NCBI GenBank assembly: GCA_035620895.1
Contig: DASPFY010000017.1
Coordinates: forward strand, 71,868 to 135,867
Source: TA-21 sp035620895
Lineage (GTDB): Archaea > Thermoproteota > Nitrososphaeria > Nitrososphaerales > Nitrososphaeraceae
DNA length: 64,000 bases
Reading direction: 5' to 3'
The notes beneath the pieces were generated by a model. It did not search any database. It was not told the DNA's origin and was given only the letters and a program-made list of their open reading frames with translations. The position numbers were made by a program, and so were the translations under genes. Shown piece by piece: positions 37,474-46,307 of this stretch. Positions within the stretch are counted from its first letter, which is position 1. Each line of letters opens with the position of its first letter.

Positions 37474-38259
37474 TCAATAATTTTTCAAATTTGCGTTATT
37501 CAATTCCGCTCCAATACCATCATATCCTAATACTGCAATTCCAGCTCCTAAAGCAGACATCTCTATTCCTCCTTTCACCCAATTTTTCTTCGCTGACTTT
37601 GCTTTTTTGGCACCGATTAAGAATGAGGAAGTGATACTAATTGCAATAGCTATCCATAATGCAAATTGAAGAGGTACGAGACCTGTTTTAGATAGTAGGT
37701 ATGGTAATTTTGGCAAAATCCCACCTATGATAAAAGAGGCAAACATAATAAGAGCTCCTTTGATAGGGTTGCCTACAAAGCTTAAGTTCAATCCCAATTC
37801 TTCCGTTAACATTGTTTTGAGCCACTCTATTTTATTCGATGCAATCTTATATGTAACATGCTTTACTAAGTCTTCATCGAAGTCTTTAGCTCGATAAATT
37901 TCTTCAATTTCCATTTGTTCCTTTTCAGGATATGCTTCCATTTCGTATTCCTCTCTTTTTATTTCAGATTCTAGAATCTCTCTTTGGGACTTTAATGCCA
38001 AATAGTCTTGTACTGCCATTTCCTTTGCACCAGTGAACACTCCCACATGTGCAACTAATATAATAAAATCTGCTGAGCTGTTTGTCCCACCGACGCCAGC
38101 AACAATCCCTAAGGAGGTATTTATTCCATCACGAAATCCAAATACAAAATCTCTATTATGATTGGATTCCTTGATATGCGGTTCAACATGTCCTGTATTG
38201 TTCAACACAGGTATTTCGCATGTTGGGTAATTTAACAATAACAGAGAATACGGCTTCAC
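37474..38259 (-). CDS. VIT1/CCC1-family membrane protein (iron/manganese transporter-like)
   Basis: A 261-residue membrane protein of the VIT/CCC1 family, whose members move Fe(II) or Mn(II). The first helix contains FGFRDGINTSLGIVAGVGGT, the signature of the family, followed by GAKEMAVQDYLALKSQRE and a Glu-rich cytoplasmic stretch (residues about 100-150) that corresponds to the metal-binding domain of VIT1. Three more helices follow. It lies directly before aroD with only 16 bp between, so it may be the leading gene of the aromatic operon; no functional link is known, and the sharing may simply be promoter economy. Confidence 0.78.
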   Translation of the reverse strand: MKPYSLLLLNYPTCEIPVLNNTGHVEPHIKESNHNRDFVFGFRDGINTSLGIVAGVGGTNSSADFIILVAHVGVFTGAKEMAVQDYLALKSQREILESEIKREEYEMEAYPEKEQMEIEEIYRAKDFDEDLVKHVTYKIASNKIEWLKTMLTEELGLNLSFVGNPIKGALIMFASFIIGGILPKLPYLLSKTGLVPLQFALWIAIAISITSSFLIGAKKAKSAKKNWVKGGIEMSALGAGIAVLGYDGIGAELNNANLKNY

Positions 38260-38320
38260 GGTATATAATATTCCATTAATTTAAATTTTGAGATTCATTC
38301 TCATATCAATATGAAGTGTA

Positions 38321-38482
38321 TCCCGCGGGCAGGATTTACTCCAGAAGAGCTTGAAATCATATCTGTTTGAGCCTGCGACTCTTCGGTCGCTGCAAATGTT
38401 AGCCCGATAGGCTGTTTCACGAGGTTAGCAATTTTTGCCGACTACTACAGCCGAAAGCTCTACCAGGCTGAGCTACCGCGGG
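38321..38482 (-). tRNA. tRNA-Tyr (GUA) with two candidate introns
   Basis: Read on the minus strand from 38482: acceptor CCCGCGG pairs with CCGCGGG (38322-38328) plus discriminator A at 38321; D-arm GCTC/GAGC; anticodon stem TTCGG pairs with CCGAA (38382-38386); anticodon GTA at 38446-38448. A 57-nt insert (about 38388-38444) follows position 37, the canonical intron site. The T-stem GCAGG/CCTGC encloses 38 nt instead of 7; removing 31 nt gives a CTCAAAT loop. Both inserts can form a bulge-helix-bulge with a 3-bp central helix (CTG/CAG and CTC/GAG). The mature length would be 74 nt. The exact splice sites are inferred. Confidence 0.85.
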
Positions 38483-38505
38483 ACATTTTTGGTAATGAAT
38501 TTTGG

Positions 38506-38515
38506 CTATATAAAA
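38506..38515 (-). promoter_or_regulatory. TATA box of the tRNA-Tyr gene
   Basis: On the minus strand the sequence TTTTATATAG is centred about 28 nt upstream of the first tRNA nucleotide (38482). This is the expected archaeal TATA-to-start distance and implies transcription begins essentially at the tRNA 5' end. Confidence 0.65.
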
Positions 38516-38616
38516 TAATTGAATATGGGAATCTAAAAGTTATATACTGAAAGAATGATACATTATAGCCTCCCTATTGCAGACATAGTCTCATAACCCA
38601 GTCAAAATAATTAATT

Positions 38617-38943
38617 ATGCGAAAAAACATAATGACCGTAATGAAGGATTACGATCATCATATAGTCTGGCTAGATTATTTTAACAAAAATCTATCCCGA
38701 AAAAAAGGGCGAAAAGTAAGTAAAAATATTTCTGTTTATGATCCTACAATGCAAGAGCTGATAGGTGCATCAAAAACTCTAGACTTGGATTTTTCGGAAG
38801 AAGATATTAATAATCAGGCACGTTATCCGAGAAGGGCATTCGTAAAGTCAGGGTATATTATGATCTCAAAAAGGGACAAGAAGTCATCTGTTATTAATCA
38901 AATTGCAAAAGAGATGATTGAGGCAAGACAGCAAAAGCATTAG
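38617..38943 (+). CDS. srp19: Signal recognition particle protein SRP19
   Basis: Binds 7S RNA and helps SRP54 assemble. The 108-residue protein has the family order: HHIVWLDYFNKNLSRKKGRKVSKN, seen here as NLSRKKGRKVS, then DPTMQELIGASKTLDLDF, and ARYPRRAFVKSGYIMISKR, the conserved YPR and glycine-basic segments. Three closely spaced ATG codons (38617, 38632, 38641) are possible starts; the first gives a short extension. A TTATATA box is at 38540-38546. It is the first of three same-strand genes with gar1 and tfb, though 120 bp separate it from gar1. Confidence 0.88.
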   Translation: MRKNIMTVMKDYDHHIVWLDYFNKNLSRKKGRKVSKNISVYDPTMQELIGASKTLDLDFSEEDINNQARYPRRAFVKSGYIMISKRDKKSSVINQIAKEMIEARQQKH

Positions 38944-39081
38944 TATGTTTCTACGCCATCCTGAAACCGGGTCCAGACAAACCTAATTCAAATCTAGATG
39001 ATAGATTTTATTTATCTTGAAACTAACTTTTATTGACAGATTAAAATGATAATGAGTGCGCAATAGGTGTTAATACAAATA

Positions 39082-39375
39082 ATGGAAAAAATAGGTGAAA
39101 TCATCCACTTGGCCAAGAGTGGTAGGCTAATAGTCAAAATTGAGGAGAACACTAACCACAATTTGATAGGTCAGGCACTAATTGATGATAAAGGTGCCAA
39201 GGTTGGAAAAATTATTGAATTAATAGGCTCGATCAAATCACCATATGCATCTGTCCTTCCAACTCTAAATTCCAAGTATAGTGTTGGCGGAAAAGTGTAC
39301 AAATCACATAACCTCAATCATCAATATAATTCGTCAAAAAAAAGGAACAAAATAAAGAGGAGGAAAATGAAATGA
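39082..39375 (+). CDS. gar1: H/ACA RNP protein Gar1
   Basis: Component of archaeal H/ACA guide RNPs that pseudouridylate rRNA; it contacts the Cbf5 catalytic subunit. The beta-barrel core reads GEIIHLAKSGRLIVKIE, then IGQALIDDKGAKVGKIIELIG and PYASVLPTLNSKYSVGGKVY, with a very basic tail (SSKKRNKIKRRKMK). I chose ATG 39082; an in-frame GTG at 39067 would add five residues. Its stop overlaps the TFB start by 4 bp (ATGA), an arrangement of gar1 with tfb that is also common in other archaea. Confidence 0.88.
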   Translation: MEKIGEIIHLAKSGRLIVKIEENTNHNLIGQALIDDKGAKVGKIIELIGSIKSPYASVLPTLNSKYSVGGKVYKSHNLNHQYNSSKKRNKIKRRKMK

Positions 39376-40439
39376 CATCTATTGAATATTGCTCTCAATG
39401 TCCGGAATGTCAATCAAAAATTATCCTTGACTATGGTAAGGGTGAATATGTGTGTCACAAATGTGGATGCGTAGTTATGGAACAAGTCGACTATTACGGA
39501 CCCGAAAACAATTCAACTGATTTTGAAGAAAGAAACAAGAATACAAGAGCAAGTGGTTCGACTAGTTTGTCTCTACATGATTTTGGATTAAGGACTGAGA
39601 TAGGAAATAGTTCGAGAGATTATAGCGGACGAATTATAGATTATCAAAACGTTGAACTCATGAATAGGTCCCGTAGATGGCATAGCAGATTAAGAGTTAA
39701 TTCTTCAAAAGAAAGAAGACTATCAAATGTCCTTTCAAAGATTAACGAAGTATGTTCTGTTCTCTGTCTGAGAAAAACTATAACTGAAACTGCGTCAATG
39801 ATTTACCGTAATTTTGAAACTAATAGTAAGGCAAAGGGAAAGTCTATTACTTGTATTGCGTCCGCCACGATTTATTTAGCTTGCAAAAGATGTGGTGTTG
39901 TTAGATCAATAGAAGAAATCGTTCAAGCGGCAGGTATATCAGAATTTGACAAGTCAAGCGTAAAACTAGCTTCCAGATACTATAGATCGATGGTAATGGA
40001 GATGAACAAAATAGACGAATCAAAAACTAGTACAGACACATCTGAACTGACATTTGAGTCAGAACCTCAGATATTATTCACAGATCCAAAATCATATTCC
40101 ATGTCAGCATCCTATTCTCATACCTCTGTGGCCCCTTCGATGTTTGCAATAGATAACTATATTTCGAAACTTGCCAATATCGCAAAAATAGATACAAAAA
40201 TCGAAAGATTAGCGCTCGAAATTGCCCAAAAAACAAATAATAATTTCTTTTCGGACGGCAAAGCACCCAATGGACTAGCCGCTGCATATATTTACCTTGC
40301 ATCAGTATTGCTAGGAGTAAATCTTCTTCAGATAGATGTTTCCAATTTTGCTGGTGTTACTGAAGTGACTATCAGAAATAGATGCAAAGATATATTGAAT
40401 AATTTCAAGCTAGTTGTAAATGCAAAACCAGTCAACTAG
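39372..40439 (+). CDS. tfb: Transcription initiation factor B (TFB/TFIIB)
   Basis: Recruits RNA polymerase to TBP-bound promoters. The N-terminal zinc ribbon uses C10, C13, C28 and C31; the B-reader/B-linker segment follows (RASGSTSLSLHDFGLRTEIG). The first cyclin repeat includes RRLSNVLSKINEVCSVLCL and IYLACKRCGVVRSIEEIV; the second begins near DNYISKLANIAKID and includes APNGLAAAYIYLAS and GVTEVTIRNRCKDIL. The linker between the repeats is enlarged by about 40 residues (about 205-255) and is Ser/Thr-rich. It overlaps gar1 by 4 bp. Confidence 0.93.
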   Translation: MTSIEYCSQCPECQSKIILDYGKGEYVCHKCGCVVMEQVDYYGPENNSTDFEERNKNTRASGSTSLSLHDFGLRTEIGNSSRDYSGRIIDYQNVELMNRSRRWHSRLRVNSSKERRLSNVLSKINEVCSVLCLRKTITETASMIYRNFETNSKAKGKSITCIASATIYLACKRCGVVRSIEEIVQAAGISEFDKSSVKLASRYYRSMVMEMNKIDESKTSTDTSELTFESEPQILFTDPKSYSMSASYSHTSVAPSMFAIDNYISKLANIAKIDTKIERLALEIAQKTNNNFFSDGKAPNGLAAAYIYLASVLLGVNLLQIDVSNFAGVTEVTIRNRCKDILNNFKLVVNAKPVN

Positions 40440-40475
40440 TATAGTGGAAGAATCATGCAATAGGTTTACTCTAGA

Positions 40476-42233
40476 TTACAATTTTACGTTTCTCTGTTTT
40501 TTGTACATTTGAATAAGTTCAGATTCATCTGTTATGTCTTGGGGATTTTTATCGAGGCGTATTTTTTTGGTAAATTTCGGAAATCTTAATGACAATCCAA
40601 AACCTTTTCTGATAGAATCCATGCACGCATCATATTCAGGACTTAATGTTATCTCTGATGCTATGATTTCGATTACTATTGTAGGTACAAACCAAGTATC
40701 CATTTCTAGTTTTGAATAAACACGTGGATGTTTCTTTGGAATTTTGTATTTTCCTAGTTCTTTAAACAATTCTTTAAGAACTTCATCCGTGAATCCACTT
40801 CCAACTTTACATACACTTTTGAAAGCATTTTCATGTTTATCAAAAATGGCAAGTAACAGAGCGCCATATTTGCCTACTCTTCTTCCTCTGCCATGAGACC
40901 CCCCAATTATTACTAGATCCAAACTATCGACTAATTCACTTCTATATTCTCTTTTGATTTTTGTCCATGCGAATCCTCTTGCCCCTGCTCTATATGGACT
41001 ATTGATCTGTTTAACGACCAAACCCTCACAACCATACTCTATTGATTTAGCCATGAGGTTATCGAGTTCCTCTACACTAGTTACAATGCTCTGATGTACG
41101 AGGGTTAGTTTTCGATTAACTGAATTAGTAATAACATCTTCCAATAGCTCCCTTCGTTTTACATAAGGAAGTTTTGTTTTATCTCTACCTGAAGCCCAGA
41201 GGACATCAAAAACATTTACAGAAATAGGATAATTTTCTACATTCTTCGCAATATCATATTTCCTACGTCTGTGCATGAGTTCTTGAAATGGAAGAAATTC
41301 TTCTGTAAACTTATTGATTGCAACTACTTCTGCCTCAATTATGAAATTTCTTAGGGTAATGGTCCTTGAAACTTCTGCAACATCCGGATAATAATATGTG
41401 ATGTTTTCTAGGCTCCTTGAAAATATCTCCACCTTCTTGTCTTTTCTATGTATTTGGACTCTCTCACCATCGAGCTTAAATTCGACTGCACCCTTACCGG
41501 ACACCTTTTCGAGTGCCTCTTTACTTGTTTGAACTCTTTCTGCAAGCATTGGTCTTATTGGTATAAATATTTCAATCTTAATTTCGGAAACAGCTTTTAT
41601 TCCATCTCTTGCCAATATCTTGGAAACCCTTCCCAAGTCGCTTGATACATTATAAGCGCTTTCTAAAACTTTTCTATTTTTTTTATCGGAGGTGTATGTT
41701 AAGGCTAAAGCATCCATTATTGTGCTATCAGCGATCCCAAGTCTTAGAGTTGCGAGTGCAAATCTAATAATATATTTACACTCTTGAGGAGATGAATCAT
41801 TAAAAAGACTCGATAACAATCTTAATTTTATTTCCTGTGATCCCTTCCCAGTAGTTTTGGATACTTTGTCAAAAATTAAATAAATCCTTTCAATAGTAAC
41901 CTTTTCATTAAAAAGTGTGGTCTGTACTTTATTCTTCAAAATTGATTCTGCTACCCTTCCGAGGTCGCCTATTTCACGGTATTTATGATAAACCTCATCA
42001 CTTGAAATATTTGAAATCTGTGATATAATTCGAATTATTGTTTTTTCAGCGATTCCCAATTCAATTCCTTCGTAATCAGGTCTAATTTTTCCCTGAATAA
42101 GATAAATTATTTTATCAATGAGAACAGAGGAGGAATTCTTGAAAAGACTAACCAAATAATTTGTAAGTTCCAATCTACTTGTTGTTCGTTCCATTTTCTC
42201 TAAAATATTGACAATAATGGAAAAATCCAACAT
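40476..42233 (-). CDS. lig: ATP-dependent DNA ligase
   Basis: Replicative archaeal DNA ligase I, 585 residues. An N-terminal helical DNA-binding domain (to about residue 230) precedes the nucleotidyltransferase domain with the adenylated lysine near residue 252 in VEFKLDGERVQIHR; further motifs are IIEAEVVAIN, VFDVLWA, CEGLVVKQINSPYRAG and WTKIKREY. The C-terminal OB domain includes LVIIGGSHGRGRRVGKYGAL. It is convergent with tfb (36 bp) and divergent from rps25e. PCNA elsewhere in the window is its expected clamp partner. Confidence 0.94.
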   Translation of the reverse strand: MLDFSIIVNILEKMERTTSRLELTNYLVSLFKNSSSVLIDKIIYLIQGKIRPDYEGIELGIAEKTIIRIISQISNISSDEVYHKYREIGDLGRVAESILKNKVQTTLFNEKVTIERIYLIFDKVSKTTGKGSQEIKLRLLSSLFNDSSPQECKYIIRFALATLRLGIADSTIMDALALTYTSDKKNRKVLESAYNVSSDLGRVSKILARDGIKAVSEIKIEIFIPIRPMLAERVQTSKEALEKVSGKGAVEFKLDGERVQIHRKDKKVEIFSRSLENITYYYPDVAEVSRTITLRNFIIEAEVVAINKFTEEFLPFQELMHRRRKYDIAKNVENYPISVNVFDVLWASGRDKTKLPYVKRRELLEDVITNSVNRKLTLVHQSIVTSVEELDNLMAKSIEYGCEGLVVKQINSPYRAGARGFAWTKIKREYRSELVDSLDLVIIGGSHGRGRRVGKYGALLLAIFDKHENAFKSVCKVGSGFTDEVLKELFKELGKYKIPKKHPRVYSKLEMDTWFVPTIVIEIIASEITLSPEYDACMDSIRKGFGLSLRFPKFTKKIRLDKNPQDITDESELIQMYKKQRNVKL

Positions 42234-42377
42234 TATTTGTTACCGGAAGGTGTTTTAAAATATTTCAAACTAAATTTGCAAAAGAATCAGATTTGTATGA
42301 AGGAAAATATGGGCCATTATAAAATTTCCCCGTACATTTTCCATAGGATTATAAAATGGGTTAACATTGATGTTACT

Positions 42378-42710
42378 ATGGGCGGAGCTAAGAAAAAGTC
42401 AATAGGGAGTCAAGAAAAAACATCAAAGGATACTCCAACTGCCGATGAAAAGACGAAGAAGGAAGAAAAGAAGGGTCCAATTAAACAAAAACAAAAATCA
42501 TTAATAGTCATAGAGGAACCTCAAGGTTTAAAGACCATTAAAAGTATGAAACCAATTACATCCCAAGGACTGGCCAGGTCAATGGGTGTAAAGATATCAG
42601 TTGCAAATTCATTTTTACGTTCACTTGAATCTAAGGGTATTTTAAGACCTATAGGTGGATATAGTGGACATAGGATCTATGAACTTGGACCTACAGATGC
42701 CACCCAATAA
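42378..42710 (+). CDS. rps25e: Ribosomal protein S25e
   Basis: Small-subunit ribosomal protein shared by eukaryotes and part of the archaea. The start ATG at 42378 gives MGGAKKKSIG, the expected Lys-rich opening of archaeal S25e, and a 110-residue protein; an upstream in-frame start would add an implausible 47-residue extension. Residues about 1-45 are a disordered basic tail, and residues 60-105 form the winged-helix core (MKPITSQGLARSMGVKISVA and LRSLESKGILRP, ending RIYELGP). It lies divergent from DNA ligase. Confidence 0.87.
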   Translation: MGGAKKKSIGSQEKTSKDTPTADEKTKKEEKKGPIKQKQKSLIVIEEPQGLKTIKSMKPITSQGLARSMGVKISVANSFLRSLESKGILRPIGGYSGHRIYELGPTDATQ

Positions 42711-42780
42711 ATTTGAATTATATGATATGCTCATAGCAGATGTCACTAATTATCCTAATAGCATATAGTTTATTTTCCAA

Positions 42781-44148
42781 TCAATCTGCAATGATTCGAT
42801 TAGTGTACTCATTTGCAATATTAGTTGTCATTGTTTTGATAACCTCTTTTTCTTCAAAGTTTCCCAAACACCACATTGCTTTAACTAATGCGGTTTCTGA
42901 AGTTGTGTTAGAAAGAGGGATCACACCTATATTCAAAAGATCTCTTCCGGTATCATAGACTGTCAGCGAAGTTCTACCCCAGATGCATTGGGAGGTCATA
43001 AATACAAAGATTCCTTTACTAACTGCATTCTTTATTTGAGAAAAGCACTCCTTATTTATGTGACCTAAGCCAGTACCCTCAAGGATTATTGCTTTATGTC
43101 CCCTTTCCACACAAAAATCTATTATTTTACAATCAAAACCAGGATAGAATTTTAATAACGAAACTTTATCCGCGAAACTTGGTCTTACAATCATGTTTTC
43201 AAGATTTTTGTCCCTTACGTGAAATTTCAAGTCCGCATACTGTTTAGATATCTCGATTTGATCTTTCTTGATTAGTGAAAAAGGCGATACGTCTATTGAG
43301 TGAAATGCATCTCGCCTACTTGTGTGATTTTTTCTAACCCTGGTACCTATATGGCATGCTATAACTTCATCTGAGATTGAATGATGCATGGCAACAAAGA
43401 CTCCCGAGAATCTAGATCTAGCAGCAAAGGTGCAAGCACCTATCAAATTTAATGATGCATCAGATGAAGGTCTGTCTGATGATCTCTGGGCTCCAACTAA
43501 TACTATCGGAACTGGTAGATTTTGAAGGGCAAAACTTAGTGCTGCAGAAGTGTAGTGCATGGTATCTGTACCATGTGATACGATAATCCCATCATATTTG
43601 CCTGATAATATAATATCAGCAACTTTTCTTGCGATGAGTGTCCAATGTTCAGGTTTGATATTTTCACTATATTCACTCAAAACAACTTCTGGATCAATAT
43701 TCGCTATCTTCTTAAGCTCAGGAATTGAATCATTAAGTTCCTTTGCTGTGAGTGCTGCCATTACTCCTCCTGTCCTATAATCAATTTTACTCGAAATGGT
43801 ACCTCCTGTACTTAACAATGATAGATGTGGGAGTTGGCGTTCTGGATAATCTGGAGAATCTTGAACATTATCCCTGTCAGATAAATTATCCTTGTATTTA
43901 TGGTCAGTATCAGACATGTAAGAAGGATCCAATTTTTCAGGAATCTTTTTTATGCTTTTAATTTTTTCTAAATTGATACCAATGTTATATCCATTCTTCA
44001 ATTTCAAAACTAGATGATTGACATCGGCATATTCGTACCTTGGAATCAAGATACCAACATGCGTGGCCTTCTTGGTTTCGATAACTACTGAATCACCTAA
44101 TCTTACTTTTGATTTCTTGAACAATTTATCCATCTTGTTACTGGTCAA
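42781..44148 (-). CDS. gatD: Glu-tRNA(Gln) amidotransferase subunit D
   Basis: Asparaginase-like subunit of the archaeal GatDE transamidosome, releasing ammonia from glutamine to form Gln-tRNA(Gln). After an N-terminal Tudor-like domain (about residues 1-70) comes the L-asparaginase I domain with LLSTGGTISSKIDY (catalytic Thr at about 114), VSHGTDTMHYTSAAL and VGAQRSSDRPSSDASLN, including the second Thr/Asp/Lys sites. At 455 residues it is normal. A TATA-like box 25 nt before the ATG predicts a leaderless transcript. GatE is not in the window. Confidence 0.94.
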   Translation of the reverse strand: MTSNKMDKLFKKSKVRLGDSVVIETKKATHVGILIPRYEYADVNHLVLKLKNGYNIGINLEKIKSIKKIPEKLDPSYMSDTDHKYKDNLSDRDNVQDSPDYPERQLPHLSLLSTGGTISSKIDYRTGGVMAALTAKELNDSIPELKKIANIDPEVVLSEYSENIKPEHWTLIARKVADIILSGKYDGIIVSHGTDTMHYTSAALSFALQNLPVPIVLVGAQRSSDRPSSDASLNLIGACTFAARSRFSGVFVAMHHSISDEVIACHIGTRVRKNHTSRRDAFHSIDVSPFSLIKKDQIEISKQYADLKFHVRDKNLENMIVRPSFADKVSLLKFYPGFDCKIIDFCVERGHKAIILEGTGLGHINKECFSQIKNAVSKGIFVFMTSQCIWGRTSLTVYDTGRDLLNIGVIPLSNTTSETALVKAMWCLGNFEEKEVIKTMTTNIANEYTNRIIAD

Positions 44149-44502
44149 TATTTGTACTATTTGGTATTAAGTATATATTAATAAATTGTGAGTTTAACAA
44201 TCTCCTTTTTAATCAAATTACTTAAGTTTTTTGTTATTTAATTAACTATTTGGTAACACTATTCATACTAGTTTATTATTTTCATCATCATGAGTGTCAT
44301 ATCCATGATAACTCAAACAATAATGTACTATTTTAGGTAACATGTTTCAAATCAAAATATTGTAGATCCGAAAAAGTAAGAGTTGGTTGTACTACTAAAT
44401 GACATTACAATTCTACGATATTATTCTAGTAAGCGAGTAATGTTGAAGTTAGAAAATGACAATTAATAAAACTAGAAAATTGGATAAAAAATAGATTGTT
44501 TG
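44149..44502. other. 354-bp intergenic region upstream of gatD
   Basis: Apart from the gatD TATA box (44170-44177) at its left edge, this AT-rich spacer between gatD and the end of the stand-alone RAM-domain gene contains no ORF above about 30 codons with coding character and no obvious hairpin. Confidence 0.4.
44170..44177 (-). promoter_or_regulatory. TATA box of gatD
   Basis: On the minus strand AATATATA is centred 25 nt upstream of the gatD start codon (44148). With the usual archaeal TATA-to-start distance, transcription would begin at or next to the A of ATG, so gatD mRNA should be leaderless. Confidence 0.6.
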
Positions 44503-44733
44503 TCATTCCATTACAATCATAGTTAAAGTAGACTTTACCCCATTCAATTTTCGTAGCTTCCATGTAATTGTCTCTTTGACTTTCTCCATAGTTTCTGATT
44601 CAACTTGTGCGACAATATCATAAACTCCATAAACCTGGTAAATCTCCTTCACACCATCTATACTCTTCAGCTCGCTTACAATCGAATCTTCGCTACCTAA
44701 TTCAGCATTCATTAGAACAAATGCCTTTGGCAT
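44503..44733 (-). CDS. Stand-alone Lrp/AsnC effector (RAM) domain protein
   Basis: A 76-residue protein equal to the C-terminal ligand-binding domain of Lrp/AsnC regulators, without any DNA-binding domain. The pattern is PKAFVLMNAELGSEDSIVSE, then IDGVKEIYQVYGVYDIVAQV and LNGVKSTLTMIVME, giving the beta-alpha-beta-beta-alpha-beta fold that assembles into rings and often binds amino acids. I chose ATG 44733 (MPKAF); a start at 44745 adds four residues. Such small proteins may modulate full-length Lrp partners by mixed oligomer formation, which is inference here. Confidence 0.82.
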   Translation of the reverse strand: MPKAFVLMNAELGSEDSIVSELKSIDGVKEIYQVYGVYDIVAQVESETMEKVKETITWKLRKLNGVKSTLTMIVME

Positions 44734-44869
44734 AACAAGAAGCATGTGAATGAGATATAAAAAGATGATGCAATGTTGTGACGATTATTATGTATTATGA
44801 AACTAACAGAGTGTTGAATTTGCAACTTTTTTCTCAAGAATTGTAACGTATAGATTCAATAATAATATG

Positions 44870-46222
44870 TCAAGGATTAAGCCTAGCCATTGTTCTTGGA
44901 AAGAGTACACATTCCTTAATGTCCTCCAGATTAGTTATCCATCTGACTAGTCTTTCAATACCTATACCAAAGCCTCCATGAGGTACGGATCCATATTTTC
45001 TTAGGTCCAAATACCACGAATACGAATTCATGTTTAATCCTTCTTTTTCAATCCTAGATTTCAATGAGGTTATATTGTCTTCTCTCATGCCCCCACTGCT
45101 AACTTCACCAAATCCATTTGGCAAAAGCAGGTCCATGGTAAGAGCTATACCCGGTGTTTCTGGGTCCTCCTTTACGTAGAATGGTTTAACCTGGAGTGGA
45201 TATCCATGTACAAAAACGGGATTAGTACGATCCTTTGTAAGCGCTTTTTCAGAATCTATATTCAAATCGTCCCCCCACTCTATTTTTCTGAACTCTTTAC
45301 CATCTTGAACTTGGATATCCATTGAAGAAAGAATCTCGATTGCTTGGCTGTAGTTCAATTTGTCAAATGGTTCTCGGATCTGATTCAAAGATAACACATC
45401 TCTTTTCAAAAATTCTAACTCTTCATTCCTCACTTTTGTGACATGTCCTATCAAATTGATAAGTAATTTTTCTTGTATCAAAAAAAGGTCATTGAGAGAT
45501 ATCCATGGAGCTTCTGCCTCTAGGTGCAAATATTCTGCAAGATGTCTGAGAGTCCTTGATTTTTCAGCCCTAAATGAGGGTCCCATCGTCCAAACCGGAC
45601 CTATTGAAAAAATCAGGGCCTCTAAATATAGCTGTGCACTTTGGGATAAGTATGCTTCCTCTCTAAAGTATTTTACAGGAAAAAGTGTTGAACCACCTTC
45701 TACTGCACTCTTGACTAAAGTAGGAACGTTAACTTCGATCCAATCATTATCAACAAACCAATTACGTACATTTTCAAGGATTGTTGCTCTTATTTTTGCA
45801 ATTGCAATCATCTTTCTTGTACGCACCGTCAGATGTCTATAATCAAGTAATAGTTCAGTACTCTGATATTCTCCAATTGGAAAATCATTATCTGCTATAC
45901 TGTATAACTTAACATCATTGCCTCTAATCTCATATCCGCCCTCCTTTGCTCTTTCATCTTTGAATAAGATTCCTTGAATTTCTAACGAGGATTCTATCGT
46001 AATCTCTGGGACGCTTGTACTAGGCAGAACACATTGAATTATTCCCCCACGATCATCTCTAATTATGATGAATGCTTTGTCCTTTTGTCTACGCACTCTG
46101 TAAACCCATCCCCTAATTCTGATTTCTTTACCTAGAAATTCGCCTTTCTTGATTTCACTAATCCTATGGTATTTCAAATGTGTATTTACGACGCTAACGA
46201 TCTTTATAATTATATTGTACAT
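44870..46222 (-). CDS. asnS: Asparaginyl-tRNA synthetase
   Basis: Class IIb aminoacyl-tRNA synthetase of about 450 residues. The N-terminal OB anticodon-binding domain includes RIRGWVYRVRRQKDKAF; motif 2 is MGPSFRAEKSRTLRHLAEY followed by HLEAEAPW, and motif 3 is HGGFGIGIERLVRWI. The C-terminal segment YSWYLDLRKYGSVPHGG resembles AsnRS rather than AspRS (which has GWPYGAGGFG), and the ending LFPRTMARLNP agrees. The first dozen residues are weakly supported and the true start may be inside. It is divergent from the Rieske gene. Confidence 0.82.
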   Translation of the reverse strand: MYNIIIKIVSVVNTHLKYHRISEIKKGEFLGKEIRIRGWVYRVRRQKDKAFIIIRDDRGGIIQCVLPSTSVPEITIESSLEIQGILFKDERAKEGGYEIRGNDVKLYSIADNDFPIGEYQSTELLLDYRHLTVRTRKMIAIAKIRATILENVRNWFVDNDWIEVNVPTLVKSAVEGGSTLFPVKYFREEAYLSQSAQLYLEALIFSIGPVWTMGPSFRAEKSRTLRHLAEYLHLEAEAPWISLNDLFLIQEKLLINLIGHVTKVRNEELEFLKRDVLSLNQIREPFDKLNYSQAIEILSSMDIQVQDGKEFRKIEWGDDLNIDSEKALTKDRTNPVFVHGYPLQVKPFYVKEDPETPGIALTMDLLLPNGFGEVSSGGMREDNITSLKSRIEKEGLNMNSYSWYLDLRKYGSVPHGGFGIGIERLVRWITNLEDIKECVLFPRTMARLNP

Positions 46223-46307
46223 TCTTTTTTAAGAAAATAAAAAAATCCAACTTATCACTAAATATTAAGAATGAATTTATAGAATGGGGAGATTTTAGTA
46301 TTCAACA

